DNA of 64,000 nucleotides, from the NCBI GenBank assembly GCA_902363575.1, contig CABJAJ010000001.1, positions 753,769-817,768 on the forward strand, written 5' to 3'. Position 1 is the stretch's first letter; each line of letters begins with the position of its first letter. This DNA comes from Rikenellaceae bacterium. GTDB lineage: Bacteria > Bacteroidota > Bacteroidia > Bacteroidales > Rikenellaceae. Positions 36,564-45,323 of this stretch are shown piece by piece. The notes under the pieces were generated by a model. That model was given only the letters and a program-made list of their open reading frames with translations. It was not told the DNA's origin and did not search any database. Both the position numbers and the translations under genes were made by a program.

Positions 36564-37676
36564 GTGGTTTTAGCGGAACAGATCAAGGATTTGGCGCAGC
36601 GGCGCGAGGCGCTCGAACGCTGCCTGGACATCGAACAGAAACGCATCGACCTGCGCAACGAGGAGGAGAAGACCCAGGAGCCCGGTTTCTGGGACGACCC
36701 GGCCGCCGCACGCGAGCAGTTGCGCAAGGTGGCCGCCATCAAGTCGTGGGTCGAGGATTACGAGGCCGTCCGTAAGGAGGTCGAGGATCTGGAACTCATG
36801 CCCGACTTCGTGCGGGAGGGGGTGATGACCGAGACGGAGATGGACGAACAGTTCGCCCGCGCCACCGAGCACGTCGCGGCGCTCGAAATGCGCAACATGC
36901 TGCGCCGGGAGGAGGATAAGCTCGGGGCCATCCTCGACATCAATGCCGGGGCCGGGGGCACCGAGGCGCTCGACTGGGCGTCGATGCTCATGCGCATGTA
37001 CACCCGTTGGGGCGAGGCGCACGGTTATAAGGTCAAGGTGCTCGACTACCAGGCGGGCGACGAGGTGGGGGTCAAATCCTGCACGCTCGAATTCGAGGGA
37101 GAATATGCCTACGGATACCTCAAGAGCGAAAACGGTGTGCACCGCATGGTGCGCCTCTCGCCTTTCAACGCCAACAACAAGCGGCAGACCACCTTCGCGT
37201 CGGTGTTCGTCTCGCCCGCCGTGGACGATACGATCGAGGTGGTGGTCAATCCCTCGGACATCGAGTGGGATACGTTCCGTTCGAGCGGCGCCGGCGGCCA
37301 GAACGTCAATAAGGTCGAGACGGCCGTGCGGTTGCGCTACCACGGCAAGGATGCCGACACGGGCGAGCCGGTGGAGTTCCTGATCGAGAACATGGAGACC
37401 CGCTCGCAGTTGATGAACCGCGAAAACGCCATGCGCATCCTCCGCTCGAAACTCTACCAGCGCGAGCTGGACAAGCGGATGGCGACGCAGCAGGCGCTCG
37501 AAGCCTCCAAGAAACGGATCGAATGGGGCTCGCAAATCCGCTCCTATGTCTTCGACGACCGCCGGGTGAAAGACCACCGCACCCTCTGCCAGACCTCCGA
37601 CGTCGAGGCGGTGATGGACGGCGATCTGGATGCTTTCATCAAGGCGTTCCTCATGGAGTTCGGCGGCGAGGCGTGA
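36564..37676 (+). CDS. prfB: peptide chain release factor 2, without programmed frameshift
   Basis: 370-aa RF2 that releases peptides at UGA and UAA. It contains the GGQ loop SSGAGGQNVNKVE (near 244-256) and the RF2-type tail RSYVFDDRRVKDHRT. Translation starts at a GTG that aligns with the usual RF2 start. In most bacteria a TGA near codon 25 requires a +1 shift (CTT TGA C). Here the same place reads CTG GAC inside ERCLDIE, so the frame is continuous and the autoregulatory shift is absent. Confidence 0.95.
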   Translation: MVLAEQIKDLAQRREALERCLDIEQKRIDLRNEEEKTQEPGFWDDPAAAREQLRKVAAIKSWVEDYEAVRKEVEDLELMPDFVREGVMTETEMDEQFARATEHVAALEMRNMLRREEDKLGAILDINAGAGGTEALDWASMLMRMYTRWGEAHGYKVKVLDYQAGDEVGVKSCTLEFEGEYAYGYLKSENGVHRMVRLSPFNANNKRQTTFASVFVSPAVDDTIEVVVNPSDIEWDTFRSSGAGGQNVNKVETAVRLRYHGKDADTGEPVEFLIENMETRSQLMNRENAMRILRSKLYQRELDKRMATQQALEASKKRIEWGSQIRSYVFDDRRVKDHRTLCQTSDVEAVMDGDLDAFIKAFLMEFGGEA

Positions 37677-37773
37677 GGGCTCCGTATCTCCCGTGCCGCG
37701 GGACGGAATCGAGGGACAGGGCAGACGGGTACGGAGGCGTAGAAGCGGCAATTGGGCCAAATAAAAAATTAGG

Positions 37774-38202
37774 ATGAAGAAATTATTTGCTGTAATGCTG
37801 TCCGCATGTATGCTCGTCGGTGCGGTCTCCTGTTCGGACGACGACAAGGTGGGCGGACAGGCGGGCGATGCCACGCTCATCGGCCTGTGGGAAGTGACCG
37901 GGGAGTACGACGACGAGGAGGGCGTATGGGATTACGAGTTCGGGGCGCAGTACGGTTACGAGTTCGTGACGGAGTTCCGCGCGGACGGGAGCGGCTGTGC
38001 AGAACTTACCGACGGATCGGAGGTGCAGCGTGTCGATTTCACCTACACCGTGGAGGGAAGCACGCTCACCGTGCATGGCGACGGAGATCCGATCGTCCAG
38101 CGGATCGATAAGCTGACCTTAACGGAACTCGTCCTTTCCGAGACGTACCAGTGGGAGGGTAAAACCTATACCGATCTGCTGGTTTGCAGGCGCGTTCGGT
38201 AG
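37774..38202 (+). CDS. lipocalin-like small lipoprotein
   Basis: 142 aa. The SPII signal MKKLFAVMLSACMLVGAVSC is followed by SDDD, a typical Bacteroidota surface-export-like acidic stretch. The body is a beta-rich lipocalin-type fold: GLWEVTGEY, YEFVTEFRADGSG, VDFTYTVEGSTLTVHG, then DKLTLTELVL. Proteins of this type are common in Bacteroidales with unknown ligands. It is convergent with the next gene, with only 16 nt between stops. Confidence 0.82.
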   Translation: MKKLFAVMLSACMLVGAVSCSDDDKVGGQAGDATLIGLWEVTGEYDDEEGVWDYEFGAQYGYEFVTEFRADGSGCAELTDGSEVQRVDFTYTVEGSTLTVHGDGDPIVQRIDKLTLTELVLSETYQWEGKTYTDLLVCRRVR

Positions 38203-38218
38203 GTCTTCGTTATCATGG

Positions 38219-39124
38219 TCATTCGATCCATTCGACGATCACTTTTTGCTTTTCCCAACCCGATGCTGTTTTGTGGAAAAGAATCTCGACGCCGGAATAG
38301 TTGGCTCGAAGTTCGACCACGGCCTTGTCGAGCGATTTATTCAGAAGGATAAACCCGATCCAGGGTGGGGTCTCATAAAGCCAATATCCGCCCCAGTGCC
38401 CAGCCTGGATATAAAGAAAGTCTTGCAGAAAAAACCATCGTTCACGGCTTTCGGGGCTAAAGCGTACCCTATTCATGAGGCTGCCGCCTTCGTTGAGGGT
38501 TTCCGAAAAGTTGTATGTGCCTAAAAAAAGGTCGAACGCTTTTCTGTAATCGTCTGACAAATAAAGACTTTTTATTTCGGGGTTTTTGATCTGCGGCCGA
38601 AAGTTTTCGATGATCGAATAGCGTCCGTCAGGCAGCCTCAATGTGTGGTAACGGGAGGTGCTTGAGGTGAAGTTACGGTCAAAGTAGGTATCGTTAAACG
38701 TATAGAAAAGGATTTCCTGCTGAATGACGGCATACCGATAAGGCGAATCGGACGGCGCACCGGTCGGACGGCGCAATAGGTTGGGGTTGAATACTGTAGC
38801 AAACAAGTCATAGACGGCACGAAGCGTATCGTTCTGTGCTCCCAGGGTAGTTTCGTTTTGACGGAAACGACGATGCCAGGTCCGCAGAAATCGCTCCATG
38901 CGTCGTGGCGAATGAAGCGTAAAGGCTTCTTCGAGTTCCCGCACAAGTCCGTCCACCGGGATGGAAATGGGGTCGGAATCTGCGTTGTAAACGGTTTTCG
39001 GAATTTCGGGCGGAACGTAAAGAATCCCCGTCCATATATAATAAAACGTAGAGAAAAGGATAATCAGCAAGGAAAGGCAAGGAAAAATATTCCACGACTT
39101 ATTCGATGTCGAATGCCTTTTCAT
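38219..39124 (-). CDS. orphan membrane-anchored hypothetical protein
   Basis: 301 aa. One hydrophobic segment near the N-terminus (about 13-33) precedes a large soluble domain rich in aromatic residues (for example RERWFFLQDF, AGHWGGYWLYETPPWIGF). No family recognised. Codon choice and base composition are clearly lower in GC than in all neighbours, which points to horizontal acquisition. It is closely packed against convergent and same-strand neighbours, so it is not part of a visible mobile element. Confidence 0.75.
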   Translation of the reverse strand: MKRHSTSNKSWNIFPCLSLLIILFSTFYYIWTGILYVPPEIPKTVYNADSDPISIPVDGLVRELEEAFTLHSPRRMERFLRTWHRRFRQNETTLGAQNDTLRAVYDLFATVFNPNLLRRPTGAPSDSPYRYAVIQQEILFYTFNDTYFDRNFTSSTSRYHTLRLPDGRYSIIENFRPQIKNPEIKSLYLSDDYRKAFDLFLGTYNFSETLNEGGSLMNRVRFSPESRERWFFLQDFLYIQAGHWGGYWLYETPPWIGFILLNKSLDKAVVELRANYSGVEILFHKTASGWEKQKVIVEWIE

Positions 39125-39200
39125 GCGTTGACGTTTTTACAAATATAACATTTTTCGCGGAAAAGGTCGCCTAATGGCGTATTATTCGACAAGCGTCTGT

Positions 39201-40889
39201 TCACCGGGTCTGCCCGATAATCGCCTCCGCACGTGCGAGGGCCGCATGGATGTCGGCACAGATGTTCTCCGGCCCGACCAGAGCGGGGAAGCCCGCGCGG
39301 TCGAGAGCCCGGCGCACCTCCTGTCCGACGCCCGACAGCACGACGGTGATGTGCTGCTTGTGCGAGAGCTCGCACAGGTTCGCAAGGTTGTGCAGCCCCG
39401 TCGAGTCGATGAAGGGCACGCGCCGCATGCGGATGATCCTCACGCGGGGCCGGTCGCCCATCTGGGCCGTCAGCTCCTCGAAACGGGTGGCGATGCCGAA
39501 GAAGTAGGGGCCGTTGATCTCGTAAACCTCCGCTCCGTCGGGCACTTTGAGCGGCTCCTCGTGCAGCGCGACGTCCAGTCCGGCCCCGGGGTCGATCTCG
39601 CTGCGGATGACCGAAATCTCGGTGGTCTCCATCACACGCCGCATGAAGAGTACGCAGGCGAGCAGCAGCCCCGCTTCGATGGCGACCGTCAGGTCGAAAA
39701 CTACGGTCAGCAGGAACGTTACGAGCAGCACCGTCACGTCGGGGCGCGGATTGCGCAGCAGCGCGGCGAATGTCCGCCAACCGCTCATGTTGTAGGCCAC
39801 CACCGCCAGCACGCCCGCCAGACAGGCCATCGGAATGTATTGTGCCAGCGGCATGAACAGCAGCAGGATCAGCAGCAGCACGACGGCATGGACGATGCCT
39901 GCGACGGGCGTGCGGCCCCCGTTGTTGATGTTGGTCATGGTGCGGGCGATGGCGCCCGTGGCGGGGATGCCGCCGAAAAGAGGGGTGAGCAGGTTGGCGG
40001 CACCCTGTGCGATGAGCTCGGTGTTGGAGTCGTGGCGGTCGCCGGTCACGCCGTCGGCTACGGTGGCCGAGAGGAGCGATTCGATGGCCCCCAGTACGGC
40101 GATGGTGAAGGCGGCGGGCAGCAGGCTGCGCACGGCCTGCCAGTCGATCGCGGGCAGGGATGCGGCGGGCAGCTCCGCGCGGATGGTGAAACGGTCGCCG
40201 ATGGTGTCGATCCCTTCGATACCGGCATAGCGCCGGAGCAGCCAGACCCCGGCCGTGAGCAGCACGATGGCTACCAGAGAGCCGGGGATGCGGCGCACGA
40301 AGCGCGGCGTGACGACGATCAGCAGGATGCTCAGCACCCCCACCAGGGCGTTCAGCGGATCGACCGACGCGGCATGTCGCACATATAGGCCCCATTTGCC
40401 GATGAAGTCGCCCGGAACGGCCTCGCCGCCGAAGTCGAGCCCCAGCAGGTCGGGAATCTGGGTGGTGAAGATCGTCAGGGCGATGCCGGCGGTGAATCCC
40501 ACCACGATCGGATAGGGGATGAACTTGATGACCGTGCCGAGGCGGAAGAGGCCCATCAGGACCAGCAGCACGCCGGCCATGAGGGTCGCCACCAGCAGCC
40601 CGGCCTCGCCGTATTGCTGGATGATGCCATAGACGATGACGATGAAGGCCCCCGTCGGGCCGCCGATCTGCACGCGGCTGCCGCCCAGCAGCGATACCAC
40701 GAAGCCGGCGATCACGGCCGTGATGATTCCCTTTTCGGGACTTACGCCCGAGGCGATGCCGAAGGCGATGGCCAGCGGCAGGGCGACGATGCCCACGATG
40801 ATGCCGGCCATCAGGTCGGCGGCGAACGTGCGGCGGGAGTATTCCCGCAGCGAGGAGATCAGTTTCGGACGGAATGCAAACGGTCGCAT
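39201..40889 (-). CDS. SulP/SLC26-family anion transporter with STAS domain
   Basis: 562-aa inner-membrane carrier. The transmembrane core (about 20-410) starts with ADLMAGIIVGIVALPLAIAFGIASG, the SulP signature, and includes GGPTGAFIVIVYG. A cytoplasmic STAS domain follows (about 440-555), with FIDSTGLHNLANL. SulP proteins carry sulfate, bicarbonate, fumarate or other anions; which one cannot be told here. It is divergent from namZ. Confidence 0.93.
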   Translation of the reverse strand: MRPFAFRPKLISSLREYSRRTFAADLMAGIIVGIVALPLAIAFGIASGVSPEKGIITAVIAGFVVSLLGGSRVQIGGPTGAFIVIVYGIIQQYGEAGLLVATLMAGVLLVLMGLFRLGTVIKFIPYPIVVGFTAGIALTIFTTQIPDLLGLDFGGEAVPGDFIGKWGLYVRHAASVDPLNALVGVLSILLIVVTPRFVRRIPGSLVAIVLLTAGVWLLRRYAGIEGIDTIGDRFTIRAELPAASLPAIDWQAVRSLLPAAFTIAVLGAIESLLSATVADGVTGDRHDSNTELIAQGAANLLTPLFGGIPATGAIARTMTNINNGGRTPVAGIVHAVVLLLILLLFMPLAQYIPMACLAGVLAVVAYNMSGWRTFAALLRNPRPDVTVLLVTFLLTVVFDLTVAIEAGLLLACVLFMRRVMETTEISVIRSEIDPGAGLDVALHEEPLKVPDGAEVYEINGPYFFGIATRFEELTAQMGDRPRVRIIRMRRVPFIDSTGLHNLANLCELSHKQHITVVLSGVGQEVRRALDRAGFPALVGPENICADIHAALARAEAIIGQTR

Positions 40890-40955
40890 CGGTGTTCTTT
40901 CTGGGGTTGCGAGGCCGCAAAATTAGGTAAAATTTTTTTATTCCCCGAGGAATTC

Positions 40956-40963
40956 TATCTTTG
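40956..40963 (+). promoter_or_regulatory. -7 box (TATCTTTG) only 5 nt before the namZ ATG
   Basis: A perfect TAnnTTTG ending 5 nt ahead of the start codon. Since Bacteroidota transcripts begin a few bases after this box, the namZ mRNA would be leaderless or nearly so. Confidence 0.65.
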
Positions 40964-40968
40964 TTCCC

Positions 40969-42144
40969 ATGAGACGACTGTTTTTGCTCTACTTCCTGTT
41001 TTGCAGCCTGCCCGCAGCGGCGATCGGGGTCGGGGCGGCCGACACCGCAGCCTATTTTTCCCATATGGCCGGACGCCGGATCGCCGTGCTGGCCAACCAC
41101 ACCTCGCTGGTCGATCTGCCCGGTGTCGCGGGGGCCGACGCAGCGGGCCGCATCCACCTGGTCGATCTGCTCCACGGGCGGGGATTCGATGTGGTAGCGA
41201 TCTTCGCGCCCGAGCACGGTTTCCGGGGCACGGCCGACGCGGGCGCGACGGTCGAAGGCTCGACAGATGCCCGCACCGGCATCCCCATCCGTTCGCTTTA
41301 CGACGGGCGCACGCGCCGTCCCGCGCCGGAGGCGATGCGGGGAATCGACGTGCTGGTGGTGGACATGCAGGATGTGGGGACGCGCTTCTATACCTATTAT
41401 ATCGCCATGATCCGGATGATGGAGGCCGCTGCGCAGGCGGATGCCGAGGTCATCGTGCTGGACAGGCCGAATCCCAACGGCAGCTATGTGGACGGCCCGC
41501 TGCTCGAAGAGCGTTACCGGTCGGGGGTGGGGGAGTTGCCGATCCCGGTCGTGCACGGGCTGACCCTGGGCGAGCTGGCCCGCATGGCCATCGGCGAGGG
41601 GTGGGTGCCGCCCTGCCGTCTTACGGTCGTCCCCTGCCGGGATTATACCCACCGCGACCGCTATGTGCTGCCCGTGCCTCCTTCGCCCAACCTGCGTAGC
41701 CAGCGGGCCGTGTACCTCTACCCCTCGCTCTGTCTGATGGAGGGGACGGTGCTGAGCGTCGGACGGGGCACGGAGCGTCCGTTCGAGCTGTACGGCCATC
41801 CCGACCTGAAACAGGCGCTCTTCCGCTTCACGCCCCGCTCCGTCGCGGGGGCGGCCCATCCGCCTTTCGAGGGGGTCTGCTGCCGGGGTTACGACCTGGG
41901 CGAAATGGACGAGGAGCGGATTCTCGCCGAGGGGTTGAATCCGGAATACCTGATCGACGCCTACCGTGCGCTCGGCCTGGGTGAGAAATTCTTTACTCCG
42001 CTGTTCGAGAAGCTCGTCGGTGCAGGATGGGTGCGGCGGATGATCGTGGAGGGGCGCTCGGCCGCGGAGCTGCGCGCCGCATGGGCCCCCGACGTGGCCC
42101 GGTTCCGGGAGCTGCGCCGCAAATACCTGCTCTATCCGGAGTGA
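40969..42144 (+). CDS. namZ: NamZ-type exo-beta-N-acetylmuramidase (DUF1343)
   Basis: 391 aa with an N-terminal signal (about 1-23). DUF1343 motifs follow: VLANHTSLVD, FAPEHGFRG, SLYDGRTRRP, VVDMQDVGTRFYTY, VLDRPNPNG and the late YLYPSLCLMEGT and SVGRGTERPFE blocks. Characterised members release terminal N-acetylmuramic acid from peptidoglycan fragments in cell-wall recycling. It is probably periplasmic. The start fits both the signal peptide and the adjacent promoter. Confidence 0.92.
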   Translation: MRRLFLLYFLFCSLPAAAIGVGAADTAAYFSHMAGRRIAVLANHTSLVDLPGVAGADAAGRIHLVDLLHGRGFDVVAIFAPEHGFRGTADAGATVEGSTDARTGIPIRSLYDGRTRRPAPEAMRGIDVLVVDMQDVGTRFYTYYIAMIRMMEAAAQADAEVIVLDRPNPNGSYVDGPLLEERYRSGVGELPIPVVHGLTLGELARMAIGEGWVPPCRLTVVPCRDYTHRDRYVLPVPPSPNLRSQRAVYLYPSLCLMEGTVLSVGRGTERPFELYGHPDLKQALFRFTPRSVAGAAHPPFEGVCCRGYDLGEMDEERILAEGLNPEYLIDAYRALGLGEKFFTPLFEKLVGAGWVRRMIVEGRSAAELRAAWAPDVARFRELRRKYLLYPE

Positions 42145-42194
42145 AGTTCGTCCGCCGCCTGCCTGCCGGACGAATATTTTTCCGCGCGCAGCCG

Positions 42195-42224
42195 TTGGAA
42201 ATCCGGAAAATAATCCTATATTTG
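42195..42224 (+). promoter_or_regulatory. promoter of repeat lipoprotein 1 (TTG-N19-TATATTTG)
   Basis: TTG at 42195-42197, 19-nt spacer, TATATTTG at 42217-42224. The spacer (GAAATCCGGAAAATAATCC) is nearly the same as that of repeat lipoprotein 2. Confidence 0.8.
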
Positions 42225-42292
42225 TTCCCGGCGGCTTCCGGCTCCCTGTCGGCGGCTCCGCCGACTCAGTATTAATCCTTAAAATTCGTAGT

Positions 42293-44385
42293 ATGAAGAA
42301 GAACTTGCGTTCATTGGCCCTGCGGACAGCGGTGTTCGCCACGGGTGTCCTGTGCCTGGCCGGCTGCAACGACGGCAACGGCGAAATCCCCCCCCCACTC
42401 CCGGGACCGGCAGTATAGCCATCTCGTTCCGGAATCTCACCTCTTCTTCCGTCACGGTCGATTTCGCGCCCGATGACAAAACCGAAACCTACTATTTCGC
42501 GCTGATCGAAAAGGAGGCCTACCTCTCCTACGAATCCGACGATCAGTTGATCCGGGCGGCTGTCGCCTACATCCAATCCCTTGCCGAACAGAACGGCCGC
42601 GACGTGCAGGAGCTGCTCGCCGAAGAGCTCCTCAAAGGCAATATCTCCTGGCCTTTCTCCGGCCTCACTCCGCAAACCGATTACATAGCCTATGCCTTCG
42701 GCCTGACCGCCGAATGTCAGGTCACATCCGCACTGAGCAAGGCGGAGTTCACCACCCTTTCGTCGCAGTCGGTGCAGTGCACCTTTGAGCTATCGGTCAC
42801 CGACGTGACCGCCACCTCGTTTACGCTCAACGTGACGCCTTCCGACGAGCAGGTGCCCTACTACTTCGACCTCATGTCGGCCGAGCAGTATGCCATGTAC
42901 TGCAACGCCTCGCCCGAGGGGGTGCCGTCGTTCCTAACCGACCTCTATCTGCCGTCGCTGGCCGATGAATACGGCCTCACGATCCCCGAGGTGGTGAGCG
43001 ACATCGTCTCCCGCGGTCCGGATAGTTTTGCGTTCTCCGGTCTGGAGGCTGCAACGGCCTATTATGCGTTTGCCATCGGCGTAGGGGTCGATGGTTCGAC
43101 CACTACGGCCGCCGCCGTCGAGCGGTTCGAGACTTCGGGGAAATCGGAAAATACGTTCGAGGTGGAGATCGCGGGCCGGGGCGCCGACTGGGCCAAAATC
43201 CGGGTGCGGCCCCTCAACAACGAGCCTTATATTCTCGTTCCAGAGCTCCAGGAGTATTTCGAGGGCATGACCGACGACGAGATCATCGCCGACGTGCTGC
43301 GTGCCTATGCCAAAGTCCTTTCCGACAAGATCTATTATGGCGGCGTAGAGGTCACGGAGCTCGGCCTGATTCCCGACCGGGATTACTATGCGCTGGTCTT
43401 CGGCTATGACAACGGCGCCCCGACCACGCCCCTCACGCGGCTGCCTTTCCGCACGAACAAGTCCGTACCGGTGAACTGTTCGTTCGAAATTGCGGTGAAG
43501 GAGGTCGGCAAGACTTCGGCACGGGTTGCGGTCACGCCGAGCGACGATGCGGTGTCGTACTTCTCCTACTATATTTCGGCCGCCGACTATGAAACCGGCG
43601 GAGGCGATGATGCGGCTTTGCGTGCCTATACCGATACGGTGATCGATGAGCTGGTACGCCGTAACGAGGGGTGGCCCCGCTGGGAGGTGTTGCAGGCCGT
43701 GCTTTCTCGCGGCTCCGAGAGATGGACGCTGGACGAGGGATCGCTCGTTCCGGGAACGGATTACTATGCCTATGCCATCGGGATGACTGCCGACGGCACA
43801 TTCACGACCCAGGCTGCGCTCAGCGACCGCTTCACGACCCTGGGCGAACACGAAACCCTGGCCGAAATCGAGATCGACTATCATCTGATGGACGGGGCCA
43901 ATTTCGGTCAGCCGGACAATGCGCTGATCTACGGATGGTTCTATCCCAAGCATGCCGAGGTATGGTATGGCGCGGGCTTCGTGGACGATGACAGCGTGCT
44001 TGCATGGAGCGACGACGAGGCTGCGGCCTACCTGCTCGAAAACGGCCAGACGGGCGTCGGCAGCTCGGGCTCGATCTGGAATTACGTGCCGTGGGGCGGT
44101 CATATCAACTATATCGGCATGGCGGTGGATGCCGACGGCAACCGTTCGCCCGTGGGACGTCTTTCGGTTACGGCCGACCGTTCGTCGCTCGCCTCGGTAT
44201 GCGGTCACGCTGCCCCGAGTCTTACGGCAGTCTGTCCGGCGGTGCCGGCGATTCCCGACCTGGGGCCGTTCCCGTTCCTCCTCCGTGCGGAGGGGCAGCG
44301 GTCGGAGACGTTCCGCAGCATGCGCGGACTGACCGTCCGCGCCGCGGCCGGGACGCCCCAATTCCATAGCCATCCGCGGCATTAG
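42293..44385 (+). CDS. repeat lipoprotein 1, out of frame at a C9 tract (OFF)
   Basis: Starts MKKNLRSLAL and has an SPII signal ending LAGC. In the present sequence translation stops after 41 residues at the TAG 42416-42418. The other frame is open from there to 44385. One extra C in the tract (or two fewer) gives a 697-aa protein with sequence IPPPTPGTGSIAISF across the joint. The body holds four Fn3-like repeats of about 110-125 aa, each opening like CTFELSVTDVTATS with VTPSDExVPYYFD and closing with TxYYAFAxG, plus a C-terminal domain. Unknown ligand; probably surface-exposed. It could be a phase-variable gene, a true pseudogene or a homopolymer error. Confidence 0.75.
42388..42396 (+). 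repeat. homopolymer C9 right after lipobox of repeat lipoprotein 1
   Basis: Nine C encode the start of a proline linker seven residues after the lipobox Cys. At nine the gene is out of frame; ten or seven restores it. Confidence 0.9.
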
Positions 44386-44398
44386 CCGCCTTGTCAGA

Positions 44399-44421
44399 CC
44401 GGAGGGCATCGTGCCCTCCGG
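44399..44421 (+). terminator. perfect hairpin between repeat lipoprotein 1 and next gene
   Basis: Stem CCGGAGGGCA / TGCCCTCCGG, 10 bp, 3-nt loop. There is no T-tract, so it may attenuate rather than terminate, or stabilise the upstream mRNA. Confidence 0.5.
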
Positions 44422-44453
44422 TTCCAATCCGTTTATCCCAAATCCGAAAAACC

Positions 44454-45143
44454 ATGAAAACGAACTTTCTATCGATGCTGCTGCTGGCCGGTGCGTTGGC
44501 GGCCTGCTCGGGGAGCGATACGACCGAACCGCCGGTCGAGCCCGTAATCCCGCCGGGGCCCGACCCGACGCCGGAGCAGACTTATCAGGTGGGCGACCTG
44601 TACGACCGGGATGGGGTGCAGGGCGTGGTCTATCTGCTGACGGACGACCGGGGAACCCACGGCATGATGGTCTCGCTGACCGAGAGCGAGCGACCCTGGT
44701 CGGTCGAAACCGTCGAAACGGGAGCCAACCTGCTGGACAATGGCAAGTACAACTGCACCCTGATCCGTAACAGGGAGAACTGGGGAGCCAAATACCCCGC
44801 ATTCAAGTGGTGCAACGACTTCAATGCGGGTCGCTATGGCGGCTGGTACATTCCGTCGCTCTATGAGATGAACGATCTTTATATCGCCTTCAACGGCGGT
44901 GGAGGAATAAGCAACGAAACGTCGGGTATTTCCCCCTGTGCGGTGGATGCCGAGGCGCAGGCCCGATTCAACAAGTACCTGACCGATGCCGGAGGTACGC
45001 CTCTTTCGCAGGCCGACTACTGGACCTCCACCGAATACGGTGCCGGATTCGCCTATCCATACGATTTCGTATGGGGCGGAATGGACGGCTACGGCGGCTC
45101 GAAGGCGAATATTTATAAAGTAAGGGCCGTTCGGGGATTCTGA
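44454..45143 (+). CDS. small lipoprotein with DUF1566/FISUMP-like C-terminus
   Basis: 229 aa. The SPII signal MKTNFLSMLLLAGALAAC is followed by a Pro/Glu-rich linker whose proline codons are mixed, so there is no homopolymer. The domain starts GDLYDRDGVQGVVYLL, contains WCNDFNAGRYGGWYIPSLYEMNDLY, and ends YWTSTEYGAG and YKVRAVRGF, a DUF1566-type surface domain related to the FISUMP group. It sits 68 nt after repeat lipoprotein 1 with only a hairpin between and no clear promoter, so it is probably expressed from the same promoter even if the upstream gene is OFF. Confidence 0.82.
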   Translation: MKTNFLSMLLLAGALAACSGSDTTEPPVEPVIPPGPDPTPEQTYQVGDLYDRDGVQGVVYLLTDDRGTHGMMVSLTESERPWSVETVETGANLLDNGKYNCTLIRNRENWGAKYPAFKWCNDFNAGRYGGWYIPSLYEMNDLYIAFNGGGGISNETSGISPCAVDAEAQARFNKYLTDAGGTPLSQADYWTSTEYGAGFAYPYDFVWGGMDGYGGSKANIYKVRAVRGF

Positions 45144-45164
45144 CCCGGAAGGCCGGTTTGACCG

Positions 45165-45194
45165 CGCCGCCCGCCGGAAGCGGGCGGCGTTTTT
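45165..45194 (+). terminator. intrinsic terminator
   Basis: Stem CGCCGCCCG / CGGGCGGCG with a 7-nt loop and TTTTT tail, 22 nt after the preceding stop. Confidence 0.85.
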
Positions 45195-45243
45195 CGTGCG
45201 GTGCGCCATCGTCCCGGCGTGCCGGCCTCTTTTCCGGCGGCGG

Positions 45244-45274
45244 TTTGGAAATTCGGAAAATAACCATAACTTTG
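45244..45274 (+). promoter_or_regulatory. promoter of repeat lipoprotein 2 (TTTG-N19-TAACTTTG)
   Basis: TTTG at 45244-45247, 19-nt spacer, TAACTTTG at 45267-45274. The spacer GAAATTCGGAAAATAACCA matches that of repeat lipoprotein 1 at 16 of 19 positions by eye. Confidence 0.8.
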
Positions 45275-45323
45275 TAAACGGACGGGCACGGTGTCCGTCC
45301 GCCGAAACTAACCTTAAAATCTT

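Noticed and set aside
39121..42675. A very long minus-strand open frame (over 1100 codons) covering the SulP gene and the antisense of namZ
   Set aside because: GC-rich DNA opens antisense frames. Only the SulP reading within it (different frame) and namZ on the other strand have family motifs; the long frame is Arg/Pro-rich without domains.
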